From: Streptomyces nigrescens
GTDB lineage: Bacteria > Actinomycetota > Actinomycetes > Streptomycetales > Streptomycetaceae
DNA length: 64,000 nt
Assembly (NCBI GenBank): GCA_024349765.1
Contig: AP026073.1
Span: forward strand, 4,712,001-4,776,000
Direction: 5' to 3'
Below the pieces are notes generated by a model. It was not told the origin of the DNA and searched no databases. It saw nothing but the letters and a program-made list of their open reading frames with translations. Below, piece after piece: positions 16,753 through 25,285 of the stretch. A program made the position numbers and the translations under genes. The stretch's first letter is position 1. Each line of letters opens with the position of its first letter.

Positions 16753-18551
16753 GGCGCCTGCTCCACCTGCTTCAGCTGCGCCGCCAGTTGGTCGCGTCGC
16801 CGCTGGGACGCGCGTTGCTGTTCGGGGGTGGCGGAGCGGGCGCCCACCGCCTCCTCCTCGGCCGCGATCTCCGCCGACAGGACCGTGGCCAACTCCGCCT
16901 TGCCCAGCGGGTCGAGCTCGACCGAGTAGGTGGTCCGGATCAGGTCGCGGACCTCGCGTATCCCGTGCCAGGGGTGGGTGCGTACGTGCTCCACCTCGCT
17001 GTGCTCGACCCGCTCTGCGGCCACGGAAACGGACGTCAGCCGCAGGTCGGCGCTCTCCAGTTCGGTGTCGTCCTCCCCGGCCCGTTCGAGGGTGATGAGG
17101 ACGCCGATGACCGCGTACAACGTCTTGCCGGGATGCCGGAGCTGAAGATCCACCAGCTCCTCCAGCCGGTCGTCGAGGCGTGCCTGGATCTCCGGTTCGA
17201 GCGCCGCCAGCTTCGGCTTCGCCCACCGGTTCAGGAACCAGTCCTCGATGGCCTGGTTCACATAGGACATGGCGACGTTCCAGATCACCACCGCGCCGAT
17301 CACGGCCAGGCCCCGTCCGGCGCTCTTCAGGCTGCTCGCGATCCGCACCCCCAGGCGCACCCTCACCGGCCGACGGGACAGCGCCCCGCCGACCTGGCGC
17401 CGCATGCGTTCGGTGTCCGCGTGGGACCGCGGACGGGTGGGGCTGACCCCGGCGCTCTCCGCCGCGGCGATGTCCGCCGCACGCGCCGCACGCGCCTGTG
17501 CGCCCACCAGGTCCACGAACTCCGCCTGCGGCGGCAGGTTGCGCGCACCCGTGGCGTAGCCGCCCGCATTGGTCACCGCCAGCTTCACGTTGAGCTCGGC
17601 GGGGATCGGTTTGCCGGCCCGGACGGCGTCCCGCGCCGCTTCGAGCCGGTGGACCAGATCCGCCTTCCCCTCGAACTCCGCGATCGGCCGGATCTTGTCG
17701 ATCGCCCGCTCCAGGCTGGCGCGCAGATTGACCCCGAGTGCTGTCGCCGACTCGCCGTCGATGTCCTTGAGGGCGTTGAGCGCCTTGTTGTCGACCAGCC
17801 AGACGGTGCGGGTTCCGCGCTGGATCCCCACGAAGTCGAAGCCGGGCTCATTGGGCCGGTGCGCGCCGGGCCCGGAGGAGGTGATCACGGCGTGCACACC
17901 TCGTTCTCCGAGCAGGTGCGGAAGATCGTGCTCGCCGTATGTCCCTCCCGCGCCTGAGGCGGTCACCCGGTACTGCCTGTCCTTCGGCAGCGCCGGACCA
18001 CCCCCCACCACCGCGGGCGGGGCGACCGGCGGCCGGCCGGTCGGGCGTCCCCCGGTGACCGTGACGGTGGGGCCGGTGCGCGCCGCCGGCCCGGCGGCCG
18101 CGGCGCTCGACCTCCGGTGCAACTCGGCCTCCAGCGCCTCCGCGTACGCCTTGATCCCGGCATGGGCGGGTTCCACCGTGCTGTGGCCGAGAAGCCAGTT
18201 CCGCGCGTGCAGGTACTCGGCGTCCAGTTCGGTGTCCGAGAGCGGCGCCGGATCCCGCGACTGCGGGGCGTCGGTGGTCAGGCGCACCGGTTTCAGCGCA
18301 CCGCCGTCTTCGTAGGAGGGGACCCGGTAGACCCGCCCGGTCGCGCCGACCCGCGCGGGGTCCTCGGTTTCACGGGCCTCGCTCATGGCGGCCGGTTCCC
18401 GCCCCGTCACGGTTTCCAGGTGCCGGCGGGCCAGCCGGAGCCGCTCGGTGAGCGCCTGCTCGACGACGCGGCCGAGCTCTTCGATGCCCGCCGCCGAGGG
18501 CGCGCCGACGACCGACACCGTGATCGGGAAGTGACACGACAACCGTGGCAT
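16749..18551 (-). CDS. Putative effector with PD-(D/E)XK-like nuclease domain
   Basis: A 600-aa protein starting MPRLSCHFPITVSVVG, a short module also found in its two neighbours, followed by an amphipathic helix to about residue 45. A disordered Pro/Gly-rich part (about 150-190) precedes a domain at about 195-350 with YGEHDLPHLL, GFDFVGI (D239) and VWLVDNKAL (D254, K256). The E...D...DxK spacing is that of PD-(D/E)XK nucleases. A hydrophobic helix (GLAVIGAVVIWNVAMSYV, about 413-430) and a charged coiled region (430-600) follow. Translation of the AHH gene is coupled to its stop. I infer a second nuclease effector; the fold needs structural confirmation because only the core motif is visible. 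Confidence 0.65.
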   Translation of the reverse strand: MPRLSCHFPITVSVVGAPSAAGIEELGRVVEQALTERLRLARRHLETVTGREPAAMSEARETEDPARVGATGRVYRVPSYEDGGALKPVRLTTDAPQSRDPAPLSDTELDAEYLHARNWLLGHSTVEPAHAGIKAYAEALEAELHRRSSAAAAGPAARTGPTVTVTGGRPTGRPPVAPPAVVGGGPALPKDRQYRVTASGAGGTYGEHDLPHLLGERGVHAVITSSGPGAHRPNEPGFDFVGIQRGTRTVWLVDNKALNALKDIDGESATALGVNLRASLERAIDKIRPIAEFEGKADLVHRLEAARDAVRAGKPIPAELNVKLAVTNAGGYATGARNLPPQAEFVDLVGAQARAARAADIAAAESAGVSPTRPRSHADTERMRRQVGGALSRRPVRVRLGVRIASSLKSAGRGLAVIGAVVIWNVAMSYVNQAIEDWFLNRWAKPKLAALEPEIQARLDDRLEELVDLQLRHPGKTLYAVIGVLITLERAGEDDTELESADLRLTSVSVAAERVEHSEVEHVRTHPWHGIREVRDLIRTTYSVELDPLGKAELATVLSAEIAAEEEAVGARSATPEQQRASQRRRDQLAAQLKQVEQAP

Positions 18552-18578
18552 CCCTGAGACTCCTCAGGATCTCTCGGC

Positions 18579-18836
18579 TCAGGTGAGCGCCTGGTACAGG
18601 GCCGTCCAGATGCCGTCCTCGACGGCCGTTCTGGTCTCCTCCGTGAGGTCTCCGGCCATCACCACGTGGACCGGGAAGTAGTAGTGGACCTCGGTGCCCG
18701 AGCGGGCGGACACCGCCGCCTCCGAACCCGGTGCGGGAACGACCTGGTCGCCCTGGTGCACTTCGATCAGTCCGGGGCGTTCGACGGTTTGCGCGCCTTC
18801 CCGCTCGTCGGCGGGTTCCTGGTTGGCGTCCGGCAT
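18579..18836 (-). CDS. 85-aa protein carrying the shared strand-helix module
   Basis: A short acidic N-terminal half (Glu/Asp/Gln-rich) is followed, at residues 50-85, by VHYYFPVHVVMAG and a helix ending IWTALYQALT. This last part matches the N-terminal modules of the 600- and 1151-aa proteins encoded next. It lies between the tube gene and the effector genes. It may be a stand-alone loading adaptor, or a small protein that binds the tube or the effectors. Not recognised as a named family. Confidence 0.65.
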   Translation of the reverse strand: MPDANQEPADEREGAQTVERPGLIEVHQGDQVVPAPGSEAAVSARSGTEVHYYFPVHVVMAGDLTEETRTAVEDGIWTALYQALT

Positions 18837-18871
18837 GGGGGCCTCCGTCCGCCCGCGGGCAGCGTCCGCGG

Positions 18872-19273
18872 CTAGGCGCCGGTGGGGACGGCCTGCAGGC
18901 TGATGCAGTTGAACGTGGTGGTGGGCACGCCGTCGATCACGATGGTGTTGGCGACGGACGTGATGTAGCAGTCATTGAGGGCGATGCTCTTGAACGTCCA
19001 GTCGCTGCCCGTCCCCTGCTGGACGACGACGCTGAAGGCCGTGTTGTCCATCGCCAGCCCGGTGAGCGTCGCCACGGCCGTGCCGATCGCCTTGACCGCC
19101 ATGGTGAAGGTGAACGCCTGTGGCTGGACGACGTGCGCGACGTTGTCGGCCTCCAGCGAGTGCAGCGGCTGGACCGGGACGTTGAAGGTCGGGTTGAACG
19201 AGTCGATGGGGGTCACCGGTTTGGCGTCCACCGACACCGCAAGCCGGGTGTCCCATTTCAGGGTGTCGGGCAT
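18872..19273 (-). CDS. Tail tube protein
   Basis: A 133-aa protein of the gp19-like/Hcp-like tube family. It begins MPDTLKWDTRLAVSVD and contains SFNPTFNVPVQPLHSLEADNV-type segments, VAHVVQPQAFTFTMAV and a final strand TTTFNCISLQAV, all arranged as the two-sheet tube barrel. Length is close to the usual 140-150. It lies directly after the sheath gene, as in other contractile systems, and only one tube gene is present whereas Afp has several. Confidence 0.85.
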   Translation of the reverse strand: MPDTLKWDTRLAVSVDAKPVTPIDSFNPTFNVPVQPLHSLEADNVAHVVQPQAFTFTMAVKAIGTAVATLTGLAMDNTAFSVVVQQGTGSDWTFKSIALNDCYITSVANTIVIDGVPTTTFNCISLQAVPTGA

Positions 19274-19319
19274 GGTCTCTCACTTCCCTGGTCTTCCCTC
19301 GGTCCCGCGTCCGGCACGA

Positions 19320-20618
19320 TCAGCCGGTGAAGACGAGCTGGACCGCGAGCCGGTGGATGGCGCCGGCGTAGACGACCTCGATCGTCATGTCGGTCTGGCG
19401 GGCGCTGCGCGCGTCCTTGATCTCCTTCGCCTCCGCCGCCGACAACTCGGCCGGGTCCTTGTCCAGGAGCGTCAGCAGCGGGATCACGACGGTGAAGCGG
19501 TCGATCACCTCCTGGGACACCAGCGGGGAGAGCACCGACTCCACCAGCGTGGCGACGGCGCGCAGTCCGACCCGGCTGATCCGCAGGTTGCCGATCGCCT
19601 GGATCAGCGCCGCCTTGATCCGGAAGTTGACGTCGTCGAGGGTCCGGACGATGTCGATGTACTTCTTGTTGTGACTGGAGTCCGCGGTGTACCCCTCCCC
19701 CAGGTAGAGCGCCTGGCCGGGCAGGAGCACCGGGCTGGTGATCCAATTGATCAGGTGCGTGTCGTACTTGTCGATCTCCGACTCGGAGAACGTCTGCGTC
19801 ATCGCGATGCTGATCGGTTTGAGCAGCAGGGAGATGTGCGGCCGGTATCCGGCGATGACCCCGGCGGTGGCGGCCGCCACGTCGTCGGGGGAGCGGTGCG
19901 CCACCAGCACCATCCGTTCCCTCCGGACGGACCCGGTGTTCAGGGCGACCGCGTCGTCGGCCGACAGCGAGCCGTCCAGCATGGCCACGCCGATGCGCTC
20001 CTTGCCGTCGCCGTCGATCGTCGTCACGTGGTCGGCCAGCTTGCCGACCGTCTCCGCGTTCGCCTGGTTGAGCGGGGTGTTCGCGAGCACCACGATCTGG
20101 ACGTCCAGCACGCCGGTCCTGACGAGCGCCGCGTCCCAGTCGGGGCCGGCGAAATCCACCTGGACGCCCCAGACCCGGGTCGGCGGCGGCGACTGGTTGA
20201 ACGCGGCACCGATCGCCCGGACCAGGTCGTTCGGGCTCTCCTGCCGGACCTTGTCGCCGGCGGCGTGGGTGCCCTCCAGCGCGGGGTCCAGCGTGAGCGT
20301 GAAGTCCGCCCCGGCGGCGGCCGAGTTCGTCACCTTGCGGATCTCCGAGCCGGTGCCCGTGCCGATCCGCACCGTGGTGGCGGCCGGCACGTTGACCGGA
20401 ACGGTGACGCCGGTCGCTCCGGGGGCCGCATCCGCTGCCAGCGTGGTCGACCCGGCCGGGTAGGCGTCGGCCGCGGCCGACGGAGAGGTGAAGTCCCTGG
20501 GCGGCGATTCCGCGGTGCCGAAGCCGCCCCTGCCGATGATGGCGATGTCCCCGAACGCCCTGACGGCGGGCGCGAAGAGATTGCTGCTGGCGGTGACATC
20601 GATGTACTTGACCGCCAT
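19320..20618 (-). CDS. Contractile tail sheath protein
   Basis: A 432-aa protein. The C-terminal core carries sheath hallmarks: VAMLDGSLSADDAV, a stretch ending NWITSPVLLPGQ, TLDDVNFRIKAALIQAIGNL and a long terminal helix-strand region ending HRLAVQLVFTG. The domain at about residues 55-140 is a beta-rich insertion exposed on the outside in known sheaths. The start at 20618 (MAVKYIDVTASSN) has AAGGAGCGGTCG upstream. Only one sheath gene is present. This gene and the tube gene are the strongest evidence for a contractile particle. Confidence 0.88.
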   Translation of the reverse strand: MAVKYIDVTASSNLFAPAVRAFGDIAIIGRGGFGTAESPPRDFTSPSAAADAYPAGSTTLAADAAPGATGVTVPVNVPAATTVRIGTGTGSEIRKVTNSAAAGADFTLTLDPALEGTHAAGDKVRQESPNDLVRAIGAAFNQSPPPTRVWGVQVDFAGPDWDAALVRTGVLDVQIVVLANTPLNQANAETVGKLADHVTTIDGDGKERIGVAMLDGSLSADDAVALNTGSVRRERMVLVAHRSPDDVAAATAGVIAGYRPHISLLLKPISIAMTQTFSESEIDKYDTHLINWITSPVLLPGQALYLGEGYTADSSHNKKYIDIVRTLDDVNFRIKAALIQAIGNLRISRVGLRAVATLVESVLSPLVSQEVIDRFTVVIPLLTLLDKDPAELSAAEAKEIKDARSARQTDMTIEVVYAGAIHRLAVQLVFTG

Positions 20619-20710
20619 CGACCGCTCCTTACGTCATGCGTGACGACCGTCCGGCCGGGCATCGCTCTCGCTGCGCCCCGTCACCGGGCCTTCATCGGTG
20701 CGGCGGGGTG

Positions 20711-21532
20711 TCATGCGACGTCCTCGAACGCGGCCACGAAGCCCTCGGCGGCCAGCAGGTCGGAGACCTGTTGCCCGGTCACCGGGGCGGTGTCGGATGA
20801 GAGCGCGGCCGCGGGGAAGACCGCCAGCCACGCACTGGCGGCGAGCAGTGCTCCGCCGTCGTACTCGTCGGGTCGCGGGCGCGTGTCGTCCAGCGCCCGC
20901 CGGCACTGGACCAGCCGGCGCAGCGCGGCGCCGAGGTCCAGGTCGGGGAAGAACAGCACGGAGATGCGCAGGCGGTAGGTGCGGCCCGGCGCATCGGGGT
21001 CGAAGGGGGGTGCGTCGGCGTAGTGCAACCGGTAGAGGCGGGGGAACTGTGCTTGGAGTTCCCCGTAGTCGGCGGCCTTGGCCCTGCGCATCAGATCGGC
21101 GAGGTCGAGGAAGCCGAATTTCGCGACGAACTCGTCCTCGGACAGTCCGGAGAGGTCTTCGGAGTCCAGGGCGTCGAGTGCGCCGGAGGTGAGGGTCACC
21201 CGTGCCGAGACGACGGTTTCCAGTGCCAGGTCTATCCAGTGCACCGGTGCGACGGCCGGAATGTCCAGGGTGGCCCTGGCCTGCGCGATGTCCGGCAACA
21301 GCTTCTCCCAGCTCCCGCGCACCGTCACCGGCGCGCTCACCGGCACCTGGAAGCTCGTTCCCGTGACCGTGACGGAATCCACGAACCGGACCTCCAGCAG
21401 GGCCGGTTCGTAGACGGCGGCCAGCAGGGAGCGCAGCCGGTGCCGGTCCGGATCGTCCTGGGGCACCAGGAGACTCGCCACGTGTTCCGGTTGCAGGTAC
21501 CGGACCATGAGGTGGTCGGCGAAACCGTTCAT
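20711..21532 (-). CDS. Unknown 273-aa protein, first gene of the injection-system locus
   Basis: It begins MNGFADHLMVRYLQPEHV and contains an alternation of strands (VTVTGTSFQVPVSAPVTVRG) and an acidic helical region (about 115-160; DSEDLSGLSEDEFVAKFG), then TYRLRISVLFFPDLDLG. I do not recognise the family. As the first gene before the sheath, it may be a cap, a tube-terminating protein or a regulator of assembly. No DNA-binding helix or membrane segment is evident. A weak ribosome site (GGGAAG) precedes the ATG. Confidence 0.65.
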   Translation of the reverse strand: MNGFADHLMVRYLQPEHVASLLVPQDDPDRHRLRSLLAAVYEPALLEVRFVDSVTVTGTSFQVPVSAPVTVRGSWEKLLPDIAQARATLDIPAVAPVHWIDLALETVVSARVTLTSGALDALDSEDLSGLSEDEFVAKFGFLDLADLMRRAKAADYGELQAQFPRLYRLHYADAPPFDPDAPGRTYRLRISVLFFPDLDLGAALRRLVQCRRALDDTRPRPDEYDGGALLAASAWLAVFPAAALSSDTAPVTGQQVSDLLAAEGFVAAFEDVA

Positions 21533-21851
21533 CGCGCTTCCCGCTCAGCAGCGGCGCTCACGAGTCGGTGTCAGGCCCGGCCGTTCGGCATGGGGCACCG
21601 GCCGGCCGGGGACGCACAGCTCGTACAGACGTCGGAGTCCGCCGCACCAGCACGCGCGGCGTGCGGTACGTATCGGTAAATTCGGGGACCGAGAATCCGG
21701 AGGGCACAGACGGGCGACGCTCCGGACCACGTCCTTCGTCCCCCACACTACGCCGCGCGGACGAGCCCGGCATGTCGGCGGAACAGCACAACGCGCCCGC
21801 CGGACTCGGCGGTTGCGCGGTCAACATCCCGCTCCGACGGCAGCTTCCCGT
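21533..21851. other. Intergenic region upstream of the injection-system operon
   Basis: This 319-bp stretch separates the divergently unrelated GNAT stop from the start of the particle operon and should hold the operon promoter, read leftward. It is less GC-rich around 21670-21690 (GTACGTATCGGTAAATTCGG). No convincing hexamer pair, palindrome or small gene stands out. Confidence 0.4.
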
Positions 21852-22472
21852 TCAACTGGTGCATACCCCATGCACCGGCGCCCCGTCCGGCAGCCGGTCC
21901 CCCGAACCGGATCGAGCCGCCCCCTTCCCGGCCCGCCACTCCGGCGCCAGCACCGACCAGATCTCCTCGTCGTGCCGCCGCCCCCGGTACAGGTAGCTCG
22001 CGCGCAGGACGCCGTCCCGGGTCATCCCCAGGCGCCGGGCCACGGCGATGCTGGGCGCGTTCGTCGAGGAGACCCACCACTCCACGCGGTGGATGCCCCG
22101 CTCCTCGACGGCCCAGTCGATGAGCACCCGCGCGGCCCGGGTCACCAATCCCTTGCCGACCGCCGAGGGTTCCAGCCAGCAGCCCGCCTCGGCGTTGCCC
22201 TGCGTGACGTCCATCGTCCGCAGGATGACCGCGCCGACCAGCGTGCCGTCCGTCCGGATGCCGTGGATCCGCCCGGTGTCGGCGGCGGCCTTCTCGGCGT
22301 AGGCCTGGAGGAACGCCCGGCTCGACGCCAGGTCCGTGACGGCGTCGGGCAGCCCGTTGTGCTGCCCGATGAACTCCCGGCCCCGGTCGATGTGGGCCAG
22401 GAACTCCCCGGCCTGCCACGGCTCCAGGGGGCGCAGTTCGGCGCCGTCGTCACCGAGGGATATCGCGTACAT
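21852..22472 (-). CDS. GNAT acetyltransferase, RimJ/RimL-like
   Basis: A 206-aa protein starting MYAISLGDDGAELRPL. The sequence WLEPSAVGKGLVTRAARVLIDWA (about residues 97-119) contains the acetyl-CoA loop Q/RxxGxG/A variant (AVGKGLVTRA), followed by GIHRVEWWVSSTNAPSIAVARRLG, the RimL-type signature for N-terminal acetylation of ribosomal proteins or small amines. The ATG at 22472 follows an AGGTGAC ribosome site. It is monocistronic on the minus strand between the particle operon and a PucR regulator. Substrate unknown. Confidence 0.85.
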   Translation of the reverse strand: MYAISLGDDGAELRPLEPWQAGEFLAHIDRGREFIGQHNGLPDAVTDLASSRAFLQAYAEKAAADTGRIHGIRTDGTLVGAVILRTMDVTQGNAEAGCWLEPSAVGKGLVTRAARVLIDWAVEERGIHRVEWWVSSTNAPSIAVARRLGMTRDGVLRASYLYRGRRHDEEIWSVLAPEWRAGKGAARSGSGDRLPDGAPVHGVCTS

Positions 22473-22530
22473 GGTCACCTTCTGTGGTCGGGAGCGTCCG
22501 GGGCATCCGGAGGGCAAGGGGGTCGGGCGG

Positions 22531-23817
22531 TCACGGCGCGGACGGCCGCCTCGGTACGGACGCCGTCTCGCGGGCCGCGGTGTGCGCCGGACGGGAGGTG
22601 GCGTTCCGCCGCAACGCATGGGTGCGCAGGGCGAGTTGGGCCTCGAACCGGAAGTGCGGGTCGCCGAGCCGGTCGCCGAAGAGCTCGTCGAGCCGGCGCA
22701 GCCGCTTGCGGGCCGTCTGCGGGTGAATGCCCAGGGCCTGCGCCACCTCGGGTGCGGTACGTCCCCAGGACATCAGCAGGGCGTCCAGGGTTTCGGCGAG
22801 CCGCACGGCCCGGCCCCGCGGCAGCTCCGCGAACGCGCCCAGCACCCGACGGCCGAGCAGCAGCCCGATGTGGGCGCTCCGGAGCAGATGGAGGTCCGCC
22901 AGTTCCTCATCGGCACGCAGGAACGCCCCGCCGTCGGGCTCGGCGCCCGGCGCCCGTTCGGCACGGTGGTCGAGAGCGAGCCGGGCGCACTGCAGCGAGA
23001 GCCATGCCTCCTGCGCGGCGACGGCCGGGCCCACGGCGGCGACGCGGCCCCGGGCGGCGTTCCGCACCCGGTCGACCAGTCCGCCGGTCTCCGGCTCGGG
23101 AACGATCAGCACCGCGTCGCTCCCCCGATGGACGGTGAGCAGCTCGGCATCGGCACCCGGCACGGTGAACCGGCCCGCCGACCTGACCACGACGCACGCC
23201 ACCGTCCGCGGCAGCGGCCAGCGGGCACGTGATGCCAGCGGCTCCAGCGGTGCCTGGTCCTGCCCTCCCCCTCCGGGCTGCTCCAGCAGCCGCTCCACCA
23301 GCGTGCGGCGGGCCCGCTTCAGCTCGTCCTCCGAGCGCAGCTGCGCCGCCAGGAAGCCCCGCACCGCCTCGTTGGACAGGGCGTTGATGTGGATCAGTAC
23401 CGCCTCGTGCAGCGGTACGACGATCTGGGGTGGCAGCGATGCCTCCTGTACGAGCTCGGCGTACCGCCGGCTGCCCACCCGCGCGCCGACGCGGAAGGCG
23501 GCCTGCAGGCCGTCCGTGGTCCGGCCGTTGAGGAATTCGATGCGGCCCAGGTGCCGGAAGTGGCGGATGTGGTGGTCCTGCGGGCTGTCGGGGTGCTCGG
23601 TCAGCTCGGCGAACTGCCGCAGGGCGCGACGGATCGACTCCAGGAGATCGCGGCCGACGGCGGAGTCGAGCGGGCGGCGGTACGCGGACACCTCCTCGCG
23701 GATCGCCTCGACCATGTCGGTGACGATGGCGTCGATCCGGGGACGGATCAGTGCGGCCAGCGCCACGGGCAGTTCGTGCCAGGGCTCGCGCCGGAACGTC
23801 TCGGCCGATGGCGCCAT
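22531..23817 (-). CDS. PucR-type helix-turn-helix regulator
   Basis: A 428-aa protein. The N-terminal sensory part resembles the RsbT-coantagonist-like region common in actinobacterial PucR regulators (GRIEFLNGRTTDGLQAAFRVGARVG). The C-terminal HTH_30 domain reads RLAETLDALLMSWGRTAPEVA, then LGIHPQTARKRLRRLDELFGD (about 355-395). The start MAPSAETFRREPW at 23817 is the first good codon after the upstream non-coding stretch. It is divergent from the secreted lipase gene, with 375 bp between, and may control it; that link is an inference from position. Confidence 0.82.
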   Translation of the reverse strand: MAPSAETFRREPWHELPVALAALIRPRIDAIVTDMVEAIREEVSAYRRPLDSAVGRDLLESIRRALRQFAELTEHPDSPQDHHIRHFRHLGRIEFLNGRTTDGLQAAFRVGARVGSRRYAELVQEASLPPQIVVPLHEAVLIHINALSNEAVRGFLAAQLRSEDELKRARRTLVERLLEQPGGGGQDQAPLEPLASRARWPLPRTVACVVVRSAGRFTVPGADAELLTVHRGSDAVLIVPEPETGGLVDRVRNAARGRVAAVGPAVAAQEAWLSLQCARLALDHRAERAPGAEPDGGAFLRADEELADLHLLRSAHIGLLLGRRVLGAFAELPRGRAVRLAETLDALLMSWGRTAPEVAQALGIHPQTARKRLRRLDELFGDRLGDPHFRFEAQLALRTHALRRNATSRPAHTAARETASVPRRPSAP

Positions 23818-24192
23818 CGCAGTAACTCCGTCTCGGGCGGCGGGAGAAGGGCGGGGAGGGGGACATGCAGGGGACGCATACGGGGCGGGGCACGGGCTGC
23901 CGGGCACGGGCTGCACCCCGTGAGACGGAGCCGGCGAAACATGTCACGCGGATGACATCTTCTCGGCTCCGCGCCCGTTCTGCCTGGTAGGGCTTCCGCG
24001 CACGGCGCCAGTGTGGATCCGACGTTACGCGGCGGTAGCTTCCGTGTCTCGCCCTTGTGACAAAGAATCACGGGGCCGAGACCGGGACCGAGTCCAGGAC
24101 CGAGGACGGGCCCCCATCGGCCTCGGCCACTGGACTTCGGTCACGGGATCTCTGCCGCGCCCCCTTCCAGAGCACGGCAGAGGAGATCCCCC
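23818..24192. other. Divergent promoter region between regulator and lipase
   Basis: This 375-bp non-coding stretch must hold both promoters. The part near 24020-24070 is less GC-rich (CTTGTGACAAAGAATCACGG). I see no strong palindrome or small gene. Confidence 0.4.
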
Positions 24193-25161
24193 ATGCGCAC
24201 CTTCAGATCCCGGCCCGCTCCCCGCCTGCGGCTGCTGACCGCGGCCCTGACCGGGCTCGCCGCCGCCACCTGTCTCGGCCTCGCCGGCGCCGCCCCGACC
24301 CAGGCCACGCCGGCCGCGGGCAGCTCCACCCCGGCGGCCGCGGCGGACGACCCGGTCGGCCCGCGTCAGGACGGCTTCCTGCCGGCCTTCGCGTACTCCG
24401 CGCTCCACCCCGCGGCCGTTCCGACCGGCGCCAACGACTGGAACTGCCGTCCCACCGCGGACCGTCCGCGTCCCGTCGTGCTGGTCCACGGCACGTTCGA
24501 GAACCGCTACGCCAACTGGGCCGGACTGGCACCGAAGCTCAAGGATGCCGGCTACTGCGTCTACGCCCTCAACTACGGCGGGGGCTCGGCCGGGCCCCTG
24601 ATGGCCACCGGCGACATCCCCGCCTCCGCACGGCAACTGGCGTCCTTCGTCGACCGGGTACGGGCCGCGACCGGTGCCGCGAAGGTCGACCTGGTGGGGC
24701 ACTCCCAGGGCGGTCTGCTGCCGCGCTACTACATCAAGAACCTCGGCGGCTCGGCCAAGGTGGACAAGCTCATCGCCCTCACCCCGACCAACCACGGCAC
24801 GTCGCTCTGGGGCCTCGGCCTGCTCGCCCGCCTCTTCCCCGGCGGTGACGCGATGATGGACTCCTCCTGCCCGGCCTGCCGCCAGCAGGTCACCGGCTCG
24901 GACTTCCTCAACGGCCTGAACACGGGCGGCGACACCCACCCCGACGTCGCCTACACGGTCATCACCAGCCGCTACGACGAGGTCGTCACCCCCTACACCT
25001 CGGCCTACCTCGCCACCTCCCCGAACGTCAGCAACCTCAAGGTCCAGGATTTCTGCCCCACCGACCTCACCGACCACGTCGACATCAGCTACGACCCCAC
25101 GGCCACCACCCTCACCCTCAACGCCCTCGACCCGGCCCACACCCACCGCCCCGCCTGCTGA
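24193..25161 (+). CDS. Secreted triacylglycerol lipase/esterase (class 2)
   Basis: A 322-aa protein with a Sec signal peptide (residues 1-39, Arg-rich start, hydrophobic LLTAALTGLAAATCLGLAGA, cleavage near TQATPA). The alpha/beta-hydrolase core shows VVLVHGTFENRYANW with the HG oxyanion motif, the nucleophile elbow LVGHSQGGLL (Ser about residue 167), and a DHVDISYD histidine near the C-terminus. Four or more cysteines in the mature part suggest disulfides. AGAGGAG stands ahead of the ATG. It should hydrolyse lipids or esters outside the cell. A strong hairpin lies after the stop. Confidence 0.9.
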   Translation: MRTFRSRPAPRLRLLTAALTGLAAATCLGLAGAAPTQATPAAGSSTPAAAADDPVGPRQDGFLPAFAYSALHPAAVPTGANDWNCRPTADRPRPVVLVHGTFENRYANWAGLAPKLKDAGYCVYALNYGGGSAGPLMATGDIPASARQLASFVDRVRAATGAAKVDLVGHSQGGLLPRYYIKNLGGSAKVDKLIALTPTNHGTSLWGLGLLARLFPGGDAMMDSSCPACRQQVTGSDFLNGLNTGGDTHPDVAYTVITSRYDEVVTPYTSAYLATSPNVSNLKVQDFCPTDLTDHVDISYDPTATTLTLNALDPAHTHRPAC

Positions 25162-25183
25162 CGCCCCGTCACACCGCAAGTAC

Positions 25184-25216
25184 ACGCGGCCGCGCGGAAC
25201 TTCCGCGCGGCCACGT
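25184..25216 (+). terminator. Hairpin terminator after the lipase gene
   Basis: Inverted repeat GGCCGCGCGG / CCGCGCGGCC around AACTT, extended by ACG/CGT outside a mismatch. It lies 23 bp after the lipase stop. There is no T-run, as is usual in Streptomyces. Confidence 0.7.
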
Positions 25217-25285
25217 CGTGTCCGGGGCGGCCCCTGAACCGCCGTTCAAGATCATCGGCGTGCAGGATGACCCGTATGTCGATAA

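Noticed and set aside
12907-16929. A 1340-codon open frame on the plus strand opposite the AHH nuclease gene
   Set aside because: It is Arg/His/Gly-rich with no domain and mirrors the codon bias of the true minus-strand gene; such antisense frames are common in high-GC DNA.
4175-21532. A prophage remnant
   Set aside because: There are no capsid, portal, terminase, integrase or lysis genes, so an injection-system-like locus is the better reading.
21545-21827. Small minus-strand ORFs between the particle operon and the GNAT gene
   Set aside because: Codon usage and sequence lack any conserved pattern; they are likely chance frames in the promoter region.
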